From Nonomuraea longispora (GTDB taxonomy: Bacteria; Actinomycetota; Actinomycetes; Streptosporangiales; Streptosporangiaceae), in the NCBI RefSeq assembly GCF_004348345.1, contig NZ_SMJZ01000001.1, positions 62,001-126,000 on the forward strand: 64,000 bases of DNA, given 5' to 3'. The position numbers and the translations under genes are program-made. The notes under the pieces are model-generated. The model was not told the DNA's origin. It ran no database searches and saw only the letters and a list, made by a program, of their open reading frames with translations. This document shows positions 7,770 to 15,522 of this stretch, in pieces; the stretch's first letter is position 1; each line of letters begins with the position of its first letter.

Positions 7770-9066
7770 CGGCGGTCACGAGGGCCGCCACCACCGCCGC
7801 GCCGAGTGCGCCGTTCATCCACGGTTGCCGGGTGAAGCCGATGGCGTCGCGGGCGGAGGCCCAGACCCCGTCCCACGCGGCGATCGTGGGCGTCGAGGTG
7901 GTCAGCCAGTAGGCGGCGAAGCCGAGCGCCCACGGCACCAGCATCGACCAGCGCGAGGGGGCGTTCTCGCCCGTGTTCCAGCGGCCGCCGCCGCCGAAGG
8001 CGAAATAGTCGACGGCCAGCACCGCGAACATCGGGACGAACACCGCCCCGATCACCCCCAGGAACGCGCCGTACGAGGTGACGTCCACGACGAGGGCGAT
8101 CACGACGGTGAACACGCCGATGGCGGTCGAGATGATCCGCCGGTCCACGCGCGGCATCAGGTTCTGCAGCGACATGGTGGTGGAGTAGACGTTCGCGAAC
8201 GACTGGTCGGTCTCGCGCAGCACCAGGATGCCGAAGAACAGCGCGCCCAGCGGGGCGGCCACGAACGGGTCGAACACGGCCGTGTTGTCGGCGTTCACGG
8301 CGGCGGCGCCGGCGATGGCCACGGCGTAGACGCCGAGCCCGAGGCAGGCCACCTGGGCGATCGTGTAGCCGCCGACGATCCCGGTGAACGCCGCCCGCGC
8401 GGAGCGGGAGTGCCGGGCGAAGTCGGCGGCCAGCGGCACCCAGGACACCGACAGCGCGATCACGTAGTCGACGGCCGGGGCGAACCCGGTCCACGACCCG
8501 CCGGCGGGGGCGGGCGTCTCGGACAGGAAATGCCAGGTGAACCAGATCATCGACACGATCACGCCGACGGTGACGTAGCGCCGCAGCAGCCGGATCGCGC
8601 CCAGCGGCCAGATCGTGAGCGCGGTGGTCAGCACACCCGCCACCACCACCCACACGGGGTACGCCACCCCGTCGAAGATCGCGCTGGCGGCCTTGGCGAT
8701 CACCCACAGCTCGAAGGCGCCCCAGCCGAGCATCTGCACGATGTTCAGCACCGTGGGCGCGTACGAGATCCTGGCCCCGAACAGGCCGCGCAGCAGCACC
8801 ATCGCGGGCTGGCCCGTACGGGTGCCGGGGATGGCGGAGAGACCGACCATGGCCGTGCCGACGAGGCTGCCGACCACCGTCGCCACCAGCGCGGCGGCCA
8901 GGCTGAGCGGCGCGTCGCCGGTCGGGTCGAGCAGGAGCAGCGCCCCTGAGAAGCCGAGGAGGCTGACACCGAGGTTGGCCCAGAGCGCGCCCTGGTCGAG
9001 CACGCCCAGGGTCTTGGGGGGCTGCCCGTCGAGGGTCAGCGGAACTTCGTCGGCCACATGCGACAT
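7732..9066 (-). CDS. cytX: CytX-type NCS1 permease, probably for a thiamine precursor (HMP)
   Basis: 444 residues with about twelve membrane helices, a nucleobase:cation symporter-1 fold related to cytosine permease CodB. N-terminal L-D-Q-G-A-L-W-A-N-L and later D-F-A-R-H-S are typical of this group. The start ATG 9066 lies six bases after a thiamine-pyrophosphate riboswitch. CytX proteins under such control are predicted importers of hydroxymethylpyrimidine, so this gene most likely salvages a thiamine precursor rather than cytosine. TenA, which releases HMP from damaged thiamine, is encoded 3.6 kb away. Shut off when TPP is abundant, by the riboswitch. Confidence 0.85.
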   Translation of the reverse strand: MSHVADEVPLTLDGQPPKTLGVLDQGALWANLGVSLLGFSGALLLLDPTGDAPLSLAAALVATVVGSLVGTAMVGLSAIPGTRTGQPAMVLLRGLFGARISYAPTVLNIVQMLGWGAFELWVIAKAASAIFDGVAYPVWVVVAGVLTTALTIWPLGAIRLLRRYVTVGVIVSMIWFTWHFLSETPAPAGGSWTGFAPAVDYVIALSVSWVPLAADFARHSRSARAAFTGIVGGYTIAQVACLGLGVYAVAIAGAAAVNADNTAVFDPFVAAPLGALFFGILVLRETDQSFANVYSTTMSLQNLMPRVDRRIISTAIGVFTVVIALVVDVTSYGAFLGVIGAVFVPMFAVLAVDYFAFGGGGRWNTGENAPSRWSMLVPWALGFAAYWLTTSTPTIAAWDGVWASARDAIGFTRQPWMNGALGAAVVAALVTAVIGVSRRRAARR

Positions 9067-9071
9067 CGCAC

Positions 9072-9160
9072 ACTCCCTACGCCGGCATTACCCGGACAGG
9101 TTCATGCGGTCGGCGACAGCCGTAGTCGCCCTCTCAGCCTGATTGCCTCAAGCTCCCGCG
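9072..9160 (-). promoter_or_regulatory. TPP riboswitch (THI element) controlling cytX
   Basis: On the minus strand the conserved parts appear in order: GGGAGC near the 5' end, the CTGAGAGG core (9140-9131 region), a variable stem, GCATGAACCTG, then the GGGTAATGCC-GGCG-TAGGGAG 3' box. These match the thi-box consensus of TPP aptamers. The terminal GGGAG (9077-9073) is also the ribosome-binding site of cytX, six bases before its ATG. There is no space for an expression platform with a terminator, so TPP binding probably hides the Shine-Dalgarno sequence directly. Confidence 0.93.
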
Positions 9161-9249
9161 GATCGATTTGTTGTCTGCGGAGCAGGAATGTCCCAGTTCC
9201 GCGGGCCCCATGATGCCTCATCCCTCCGAGTTCGGCCAGCCCGGGAGCC

Positions 9250-9295
9250 GCAGGCAGGGCCACCCAGGGCACACGTGGGTGGCCCTTCTGCCTGC
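9250..9295 (-). terminator. Strong hairpin downstream of the rhodanese gene
   Basis: GGGCCACCCA (9257-9266) pairs perfectly with TGGGTGGCCC (9276-9285), extended by GCAGGCA/TGCCTGC outside a 3-nt bulge. It lies 27 bp beyond the stop of the minus-strand rhodanese gene and upstream of the riboswitch, so it probably insulates cytX from read-through. Confidence 0.7.
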
Positions 9296-9321
9296 TCGGG
9301 AACGCCCGCAGGGTGTTCGGC

Positions 9322-9645
9322 TCAGGCCACGAAGGGCCGCTCCTCCGTCTCGCTGACCAGCGGACGCCCGGCCGCCTCCCACGACTGCATGCCGCCCCCG
9401 ACGTTGACCGCGTCGCGCCCGAGCTGGTTGAGCCAGGCCGCCACCTGCAGCGACCGGCCGCCGACCCGGCAGACGACATAGATCGTCCGGTCGCCCGGCA
9501 CCTCGTCGACCCGGCCCTGGATCTGGGTCATCGGGATGTGCACCGCCTCACGGGCGTGGCCCGCCCGCCATTCGTCCTGCTCGCGGACGTCGAGAAGGTA
9601 GGCGTCCGCGGGAATGTCGCTCGGCTCGATCTCTGGAACGGTCAT
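9322..9645 (-). CDS. Rhodanese-like sulfurtransferase
   Basis: 107 residues, a single rhodanese domain. The active-site loop is V-V-C-R-V-G-G-R-S with the catalytic cysteine near residue 59, preceded by the D-V-R-E-Q-D-E-W motif and H-I-P-M-T-Q (CH2A/CH2B-type elements). Such stand-alone domains carry persulfide sulfur to thiolation or cyanide-detoxification reactions. It is cytoplasmic, separated from the HxlR gene by 45 bp in the same direction. The partner is unknown; a role in sulfur supply for thiamine is possible but not shown. Confidence 0.92.
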   Translation of the reverse strand: MTVPEIEPSDIPADAYLLDVREQDEWRAGHAREAVHIPMTQIQGRVDEVPGDRTIYVVCRVGGRSLQVAAWLNQLGRDAVNVGGGMQSWEAAGRPLVSETEERPFVA

Positions 9646-9690
9646 GACCCCATCATCTCGCGGCGACGGCGGCCGGCGACCGGGCCCGCC

Positions 9691-10128
9691 TCACGGAGTG
9701 GGGCCATGAGCACGGGCGTCGTACGCGGCGCGTGCGCGGGCGATCTCCTCCTGGTGCGCCTCGGTCCAGGTGACCAGGGGCTTGATGGTCTCGTGCAGCG
9801 TACGGCCGAGCGGCGTCAGCGCGTAGTCGACCCTCGGCGGCACGACGGGGTGAACCGTGCGGCTGACCAGGCCGTCGCGTTCGAGCTGGCGCAGGGTGAC
9901 GCTCAGCATGCGCTGGCTGACGCCGTCGATCTCGCGGCGGAGCTGGGTGAAACGCATGCTCTCGCAGTCGAGCATGGCGATGACCAGCAGCGACCACTTG
10001 TCGGCGATGCGGTCGAGGATCTGGCGCACCTCGCAGTCCTCACGGGTGTCCCACAGGCGGGCGTCATAGTCGTCGTCGGCCACGGTGCCCGCGGAGTAAC
10101 CGAGTGATTCGGAAGTGCCTTCTTCCAT
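9691..10128 (-). CDS. HxlR-family winged-helix regulator
   Basis: 145 residues from ATG 10128; an upstream in-frame ATG at 10179 would run through the likely operator and is disfavoured. The HxlR domain starts with C-E-V-R-Q-I-L-D-R-I-A-D-K-W-S-L-L and continues through F-T-Q-L-R-R-E-I-D-G-V-S-Q-R-M-L and Y-A-L-T-P-L-G. Members often sense electrophiles or redox through an N-terminal cysteine; one is present here just before E-V-R-Q. It is divergent from an MFS exporter 75 bp away, which it likely represses. Confidence 0.9.
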   Translation of the reverse strand: MEEGTSESLGYSAGTVADDDYDARLWDTREDCEVRQILDRIADKWSLLVIAMLDCESMRFTQLRREIDGVSQRMLSVTLRQLERDGLVSRTVHPVVPPRVDYALTPLGRTLHETIKPLVTWTEAHQEEIARARAAYDARAHGPTP

Positions 10129-10158
10129 GACATCCCATGATGGCCAATGATGTGGACG

Positions 10159-10193
10159 GTTACAACAAGGAACCGACATGCATTTGAGTAACC
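10159..10193. promoter_or_regulatory. Inverted repeat, candidate HxlR operator
   Basis: GGTTAC (10159-10164) and GTAACC (10188-10193) form exact inverted arms with a 23-bp spacer in the gap between the HxlR gene and the MFS gene. A comparable GTAACC-containing near-palindrome lies beside the other HxlR gene at 60385-60409. A role in control of the exporter is inferred. Confidence 0.4.
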
Positions 10194-10203
10194 GGGGGTT
10201 GTC

Positions 10204-11682
10204 ATGCCTGTCCCTGCTCGTAGGTGGGGCGTACTGATCGTTCTGTGCGGGGCCATCTTTCTCGAAGGCATCGACGTCGCCATGCTGAACGTCGCCCTCC
10301 CCGCCATCCGTGCCGACCTCGGGGTGTCCACGGGCATGCTCAGCGGCGTGGTGAGCGCCTACGTGCTCGGCTACGGCGGCTTCATGCTGCTCGGCGGCCG
10401 GGCGGCCGACCTGCTGGGCCGGCGGCGCATGTTCCTGCTCTGGCTGGGGGTGTTCCTGGCCTTCTCCGGCCTCGGCGGGGTGGCGAACGACGGCTGGGTG
10501 CTGCTGCTGGCGAGGTTCGTCACCGGGGTGGCCGCCGGGTTCATGACGCCCGCGGGGTTGTCGCTGATCACCACGAGCTTCCCCGAGGGCCGCGACCGCA
10601 ACCGCGCCCTGATCATCTACGGGAGCACCGGCGCCGCCGGCTTCGCGCTCGGCCTGGTGTTCGGCGGAGTGCTCACCGAGTTCGGCTGGCGCTGGGTCTT
10701 CTTCGCGCCGGTCCTGATGTCACTGGCGATCCTGCTCGCCGCGATCGTACTGATCAAGGAGCCGCCCGCCGGCGAGCGCCCGGCGGGCGGGTTCGACCTC
10801 GCGGGCGCGGCGAGCGTGACGGGCGCGATGATGTTGCTGGTCTACGGCTTGGTACGCCTTGAGCACCCCGCCGAGGGCCTGCCGCTGACGCTCGCGGTCT
10901 TCGCCGTGGCCGCGGGGCTGCTGGCGGCGTTCGCGGCCATCGAGCGCCGCTCCCCGCACCCTCTGGTCCGCCTGCGCATCTTCAGGTCGGCCGCGCTGGT
11001 CCGCGCCAACGTGACGGCCGTGCTGCTCACGGCCTCGTTCTTCGGCTTCCAGTTCCTCGTCACCCTCTATCTGCAGGAACTGCGCGGCTGGTCACCCATG
11101 CAGACGGGGCTCGCCCTGCTGGTGGCCGCCGCCGACGTGGTGATCGCCCCGACGCTCACCCCCCGGCTGGTCAACCGGTACGGCAACGCCAAGGTCATCC
11201 TCGGCGGCCTGCTGGCGGGTCTGCTGGCGTACGCGCTCTTCCTCGGCGCCGGGCTGGACTGGACCTACGCCGCGATGGTGCCGTCGATGGCGCTGCTCGC
11301 CCTGATGTTCGCCTTCGCCTACGGCCCGCTCATGATCACGGCCACGGACGGGATCGCGTCCGCGGAACAGGGACTGGCCGGCGGGCTGATCAACTCGTCG
11401 TTCCAGTTCGGCGCCGCACTCGGCGTGTCGATGGTCACGGCCGTCAACGTGGCCGCCCTCGGCGACGCGACCACGCAGGAAGCCGGAATGGCCGCCCTCC
11501 GCACGGCCCTGACGGTCCCCGTGACGACCGCCCTCCTGGCAAGCGCCATCGCGGCAACGGCCCTCATGTCCAGACGGCCCGGCGGCACACCCGGAAACGC
11601 GGGCCAGGTGAAAACCACGGAACACGGCCAAGACGACGCTCGTCACGGCGAGCAGCCCGTGAGCCTTCACGACCGGCCATGA
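10204..11682 (+). CDS. MFS drug/solute exporter, DHA2 (EmrB/QacA-like) type
   Basis: 492 residues with about 14 membrane helices. The first helix holds F-L-E-G-I-D-V-A-M-L-N-V-A-L-P, the D1 motif of DHA2 proteins, and motif A follows as G-G-R-A-A-D-L-L-G-R-R-R. The last 40 residues are a polar cytoplasmic tail. These proteins export hydrophobic compounds using the proton gradient. The divergent HxlR regulator and the shared inverted repeat suggest inducible expression, perhaps by a toxic electrophile or an antibiotic. Substrate unknown. Confidence 0.9.
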   Translation: MPVPARRWGVLIVLCGAIFLEGIDVAMLNVALPAIRADLGVSTGMLSGVVSAYVLGYGGFMLLGGRAADLLGRRRMFLLWLGVFLAFSGLGGVANDGWVLLLARFVTGVAAGFMTPAGLSLITTSFPEGRDRNRALIIYGSTGAAGFALGLVFGGVLTEFGWRWVFFAPVLMSLAILLAAIVLIKEPPAGERPAGGFDLAGAASVTGAMMLLVYGLVRLEHPAEGLPLTLAVFAVAAGLLAAFAAIERRSPHPLVRLRIFRSAALVRANVTAVLLTASFFGFQFLVTLYLQELRGWSPMQTGLALLVAAADVVIAPTLTPRLVNRYGNAKVILGGLLAGLLAYALFLGAGLDWTYAAMVPSMALLALMFAFAYGPLMITATDGIASAEQGLAGGLINSSFQFGAALGVSMVTAVNVAALGDATTQEAGMAALRTALTVPVTTALLASAIAATALMSRRPGGTPGNAGQVKTTEHGQDDARHGEQPVSLHDRP

Positions 11683-11740
11683 CAGGCGCCAGCCGACATC
11701 GGCGCGTGCGGTGACGGCGGCTGTGCCGTAAGAACAAGAA

Positions 11741-12619
11741 TCACTTCAGAAGACGAGAAAGCCTCCTGTCGGCGAGGGGCTTGCCGCCGGTCTGGCAGGT
11801 CGGGCAGTACTGCAGGGACGAGTCGGCGAACGACACCTCGCGGATCGTGTCGCCGCAGACGTCGCACGGCTGCCCCGCCCGGTTGTGCACGCGCAGCCCC
11901 GACTTCTTCTCCGCCTTGAGGTCCTTCGCGGCCAGCCCGTGCGCCCGCTCGACCGCCTCGCCGAGTGTGGTGACGATGGCTTCGTGCAGGTCGGCGATCT
12001 GTGTGTCCGTGAGCGTCGCGGCGATCTTGAACGGCGACATCCTGGCCGCGTGCAGCACCTCGTCGGAATAGGCGTTGCCGATGCCGGCGATGATCTTCTG
12101 GTCGCGCAACAGGCCCTTGATCTGGGTGCGGTTGCCGCCCACGATGCGTTTGAGCGCGGCGACCGTGAACGACGGGTCGAGGGGGTCGGGGCCGAGCGCG
12201 GCGATGCCGGGCACCTCGTCCGGATTTCTTGTGACATAGACGGCGAGCCGCTTCTGGGTGCCCGCCTCCGTCAGTTCGAAGCCGGGCGCCTGGCCCTCGT
12301 CGTCGGGCGTCAGCCGCACCCGCACCGCGAGCGGCCCCTTGCCCGGACGGACGGGCTTCGCACCCGACAGGTCGTCGCGCCAACGCAGCCATCCCGCCCT
12401 GGCCAGGTGGATGACCAGGTGCAGGCCGTCGCAGTCGAGGTCGAGGAACTTGCCGTGCCTCGCCACGCCGGTGATGGTCAACCCGCCGAGCGCCGTGGCC
12501 GGCGGGTCGAACGTCTTGAGCGCCTGGAAGCCGACCACGTCGACCCCCAGGATCGTGCGCCCCACCGCCCGCTCGCGCAGGAAGTGGGTGAGAGACTCCA
12601 CTTCGGGAAGTTCCGGCAT
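11741..12619 (-). CDS. Fpg/Nei-family DNA glycosylase/AP lyase
   Basis: 292 residues. The mature N-terminus is P-E-L-P-E-V-E: Pro2 is the Schiff-base nucleophile and Glu3 the catalytic acid. The conserved lysine is in H-G-K-F-L-D-L, and the H2TH motif occupies about 160-215 (G-I-G-N-A-Y-S-D-E-V-L). The C-terminal zinc finger is complete, C-D-V-C and C-P-T-C. It removes oxidised bases and cleaves the strand. The N-terminal and H2TH details suit a Nei/Fpg homologue of the actinobacterial type; which lesion it prefers is not clear. Monocistronic by context. Confidence 0.93.
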   Translation of the reverse strand: MPELPEVESLTHFLRERAVGRTILGVDVVGFQALKTFDPPATALGGLTITGVARHGKFLDLDCDGLHLVIHLARAGWLRWRDDLSGAKPVRPGKGPLAVRVRLTPDDEGQAPGFELTEAGTQKRLAVYVTRNPDEVPGIAALGPDPLDPSFTVAALKRIVGGNRTQIKGLLRDQKIIAGIGNAYSDEVLHAARMSPFKIAATLTDTQIADLHEAIVTTLGEAVERAHGLAAKDLKAEKKSGLRVHNRAGQPCDVCGDTIREVSFADSSLQYCPTCQTGGKPLADRRLSRLLK

Positions 12620-12666
12620 GTCACCAGGGTACGGTCCCGCGCCGCGCCGTCCACAGCCTGTGGACG

Positions 12667-13272
12667 CTACGGCACGCTCCAGAAGGCCAGCTCGTGCGCC
12701 ATGCCCTCGGTGAACTTCGCCTCCGCCCGCGACGGGTCGGGATCGGCATCGTCGATCATCTCGGCGATGCGTACGGTGAGCGCGGCGAACCCGGGATCGG
12801 CGTACGTGTCCACCCAGGCCCGATATCTCGGCTCACTGGGCGGATTCTCGGCCAAGATCCGGCCGAGCGTCGAGTAGCCCCACATACACGGATAAAGCGC
12901 CGCCAGCCCTTCCCCGTACGACGCCGCCGACTCCAGCAGGAACCCCGTGTACGCCGCACACGCCGGCCCCTTCACCGCGCCCCCCAGATCGGCCCCGAAC
13001 TCCGCCGACAACGACCTGTGCAGGTTCAGCTCGTCGTGGTACGTCGCGTGCGCCAGGTCCACCAGGTCGCCCAGATGCGCGTCGGGCGCCTGCCAGGCAA
13101 GCCGCGAGAACACCCGTACGTAGTCCAGCAGGAACAGGTAGTCCTGCTCCAGCCACGACCTGAACACCGGTTCCGCCAGGTCACCGCGGCCGATGCCGAC
13201 CACGGTGGGATGGTCGAGCTGCGCCTGCAGCAAGGGACGGCCGATGGCGTGCAACTTCTCGGACAAGCTCAT
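12667..13272 (-). CDS. tenA: TenA-family thiaminase II / aminopyrimidine aminohydrolase
   Basis: 201 residues, all-helical TenA fold. Active-site positions of the cysteine-type family are visible: Asp44 in E-Q-D-Y, Cys129 and Tyr133 four residues apart in Y-P-C-M-W-G-Y, and Glu194 in H-E-L-A-F-W. The enzyme hydrolyses aminopyrimidine breakdown products to HMP, or thiamine itself. With the TPP-controlled cytX 3.6 kb away it supports a thiamine-salvage role. No riboswitch is visible before this gene. It is divergent from the GPP34 gene with only 23 bp between the starts. Confidence 0.9.
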   Translation of the reverse strand: MSLSEKLHAIGRPLLQAQLDHPTVVGIGRGDLAEPVFRSWLEQDYLFLLDYVRVFSRLAWQAPDAHLGDLVDLAHATYHDELNLHRSLSAEFGADLGGAVKGPACAAYTGFLLESAASYGEGLAALYPCMWGYSTLGRILAENPPSEPRYRAWVDTYADPGFAALTVRIAEMIDDADPDPSRAEAKFTEGMAHELAFWSVP

Positions 13273-13295
13273 AAAGGGGAGGTTAGTGTCGAAAC

Positions 13296-13958
13296 ATGAC
13301 TGTGACGATCGCCGAAGAGTTCCTCCTGCTGGCCTACCGGGACGACAAGGGCACCCCGCTCATCGACTCCACGCGACTCGACTCCGCGCTCGCCGGCGCG
13401 CTCCTCGCCGAACTGGCCGTGGCCGGGCGGCTGGAGCTGTCGGACAAGAAGGTGACCGTCACCGACCCGAGCCCCCTCGGCGACGCGGAGCTGGACGCCA
13501 CGCTGAGCCGCATCGCCTCCGAGACCAAGGCCAGGAAGCCCGCCTGGTGGGTGCAGCGGCTGAAGACCAGCAAGCTGCGCAACCGCCTGCTGACCAACCT
13601 CGCCGGGTCGGGCGTACTGACCGAGGAGCGCAGCAGGGCCCTCGGCATCTTCCCCGTCACCCGCTGGCCGGAGGCGCACCCCGGCGTCGAGGCCGACGTA
13701 CGCGAGCGGGCGGGTGCCGTGCTCAAGGGCGCCACCCCCGACGCGCGTACGGCGGTGCTGATCGCGATCACGCACGCGGCCAAGCTCGACCGCAAGGTCT
13801 TCCCCGAAGCGGACAAGCGGCGGATCAAGGAGATCTCGGAGGGCGCGTGGACGGCCGACGCCGTCGCCAAGACCATCGCCGCCATCAACGCGGCCACAAT
13901 GGCCGCCATCAGCGCCGCGACCACCGCAGCCGCCAGCAGCAGCAGCGGCGGCGGCTGA
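13296..13958 (+). CDS. GPP34 (GOLPH3-like) family protein
   Basis: 220 residues. The N-terminus T-I-A-E-E-F-L-L-L-A-Y-R-D-D-K-G matches the GPP34 family, the bacterial relatives of the Golgi PI4P-binding protein GOLPH3. A basic hydrophobic stretch W-W-V-Q-R-L-K in the middle corresponds to the lipid-contacting hairpin. The C-terminal 30 residues are low-complexity Ala/Ser/Gly. Actinomycetes carry many paralogues with no established role; membrane peripheral association is a reasonable guess. No signal peptide. Convergent with the LCP gene. Confidence 0.88.
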   Translation: MTVTIAEEFLLLAYRDDKGTPLIDSTRLDSALAGALLAELAVAGRLELSDKKVTVTDPSPLGDAELDATLSRIASETKARKPAWWVQRLKTSKLRNRLLTNLAGSGVLTEERSRALGIFPVTRWPEAHPGVEADVRERAGAVLKGATPDARTAVLIAITHAAKLDRKVFPEADKRRIKEISEGAWTADAVAKTIAAINAATMAAISAATTAAASSSSGGG

Positions 13959-13963
13959 CCGGA

Positions 13964-15229
13964 CTAGCGGGCGTCGATCACGCTCTTCGGCACGGGCTTG
14001 TCCTCCTTCAACGCGTTGAACAGCGCCAACGCCTTCTGCCTGTCCGACTTGACGGCCACGCCGCCGTTGGGGAGGGTCTCGTTGCCGCCGAACGGCACGA
14101 CCGTCGTCACCGGGTTGTCGCCCATGGCGAGCCCCAGCGAGAGCAGGTCGAAAGCGCCGGTGCCCGAGTCGACCGTCACCGCGTCCGTGGCGCTCATCGC
14201 CAGCGGGATCGACGTGAACGGGTTGATGAGCACCCCCGGGCTGGCCGCCTTCTTGACGACCGCCGCGAGGAACTGACGCTGCCGCTTGGTGCGCTCGTAG
14301 TCGGGCAGCGCGCCGCCCTTGCGGGTGCGTACGTACCCCAGGGCCTGGGCGCCGTCGAGCACCTGCTTGCCCTTCTTGAGCTTGAGCCCCGCCTTGGGGT
14401 CGTTCACGGCGGCCGTCACGTTCATCTCGACCCCGCCCACAGCGTCCACGATGTCGACGAAGCCGGCGAACCCGATCTCCATGTAGTGGTCGACGCGCAG
14501 GTCCGTGACCGTCTCGATGGTGCGGGCCAGCAGCTGCGGCCCGCCGTTGTAGGCGGCGTTGAGCTTGTCGCGCTGCTTGCGGTAGATGGTGACCGCCAGG
14601 TCACGCGGCAGGCTGACCAGCGTCGGCCTGTCGCCGGTGTCGGGGATGTGCAGCAACATCATCGAGTCCGTACGCTGCCCGACCGCACGCCCGGTGGCCA
14701 GCTTCCTGCGCTGGGCCTTCGACAACCCCTTACGGCTGTCGGAGCCGACGAGCAGCCAGTTGGTGCCGGGACCGTCGGCGGGGCGCTCCTCGTAGTCGGT
14801 GAGCACGTCGTCGATGCCCGCCAACCGCGAGTCGATCCAGAAGAACAGGCCCACGGCCGCCACGAGCAGCACGGCCAGGAACCCGGCGATGATCTTCACG
14901 ATCGTTCTGCCGGAGAGTTTCCTGCGAGGTCCCCGCGGCGGCTGCTCGCCCCTCGACCTCAGCGGCCTGATGGGACCGCCCCCGCCGCCGGAGCGCTGCC
15001 TGCCGTAGACGCGCCCGCCGGAGGGGCGGGGCCCGGCGCCGGGCGGGCCGGGCGGCGGCTCCGGGAACTGGGAGGCCGCGGGAAGCTTGTGCGTGGGCGC
15101 GCCCGACCCTCCCGCCGGGAACCGGTGCGCGGGGGCGCCGCCTGAGCGCGGGACGTCGTTGGGCCGCGGTGGCAGCGGGCGGCCGTCGCCCGGCGAGCGC
15201 ATGGCCCGCGTACGGTCGTCCTCAGACAC
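13964..15229 (-). CDS. LytR-CpsA-Psr (LCP) family cell-wall glycopolymer ligase
   Basis: 421 residues. A long Pro/Gly/Arg-rich cytoplasmic head (1-105) precedes one membrane helix (about 109-132), and the LCP domain follows outside the membrane. LCP motifs are present: G-S-D-S-R near 175, R-T-D-S-M-M-L-L, S-L-P-R-D and K-L-N-A-A-Y-N-G-G, whose Arg and Asp residues bind the pyrophosphate of the lipid-linked substrate. These enzymes attach arabinogalactan, teichoic acid or similar polymers to peptidoglycan. The disordered head could be phosphorylated or bind partners. Monocistronic; stop faces the GPP34 gene. Confidence 0.93.
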   Translation of the reverse strand: MSEDDRTRAMRSPGDGRPLPPRPNDVPRSGGAPAHRFPAGGSGAPTHKLPAASQFPEPPPGPPGAGPRPSGGRVYGRQRSGGGGGPIRPLRSRGEQPPRGPRRKLSGRTIVKIIAGFLAVLLVAAVGLFFWIDSRLAGIDDVLTDYEERPADGPGTNWLLVGSDSRKGLSKAQRRKLATGRAVGQRTDSMMLLHIPDTGDRPTLVSLPRDLAVTIYRKQRDKLNAAYNGGPQLLARTIETVTDLRVDHYMEIGFAGFVDIVDAVGGVEMNVTAAVNDPKAGLKLKKGKQVLDGAQALGYVRTRKGGALPDYERTKRQRQFLAAVVKKAASPGVLINPFTSIPLAMSATDAVTVDSGTGAFDLLSLGLAMGDNPVTTVVPFGGNETLPNGGVAVKSDRQKALALFNALKEDKPVPKSVIDAR

Positions 15230-15450
15230 TTCGCCTTCCCTTCGCTTCGTACATAGACGCTACGTCCAACCCCCCGGCAGTGAAGGCGTTCGGTCAAGGA
15301 TTTCCCACGGAAAAGTACACAGAACCAGCCGACCGTAACGGTGCGGCCGGGCAGTCGCCAAACTGGAGGCCCGTCCCGGCGCAGGCCCAGGAAACATCGA
15401 ACCCATCGACGTCGTTACGGTTATGGACGACCTCTATCGAAGGGATGACC

Positions 15451-15522
15451 GTGTCCGCTCCGGACTCGTGGAGTCTTTGCCCGTGCTCGTGCACGGGTTC
15501 CTCTGAAGGCTCACTGCGGTGA
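15451..15522 (+). CDS. Possible Cys-rich leader peptide ahead of the CBS-domain operon
   Basis: A 23-codon frame from GTG 15451 with GAAGGG six bases upstream; an ATG at 15445 would add two codons. The product contains L-C-P-C-S-C-T-G, three cysteines in five residues. Its TGA at 15520-15522 overlaps the GTG start of the next gene (15519), so translation could be coupled. Short cysteine-rich upstream frames act as cysteine-responsive attenuators in some actinobacteria; here this is only suggested by layout. Confidence 0.35.
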   Translation: MSAPDSWSLCPCSCTGSSEGSLR

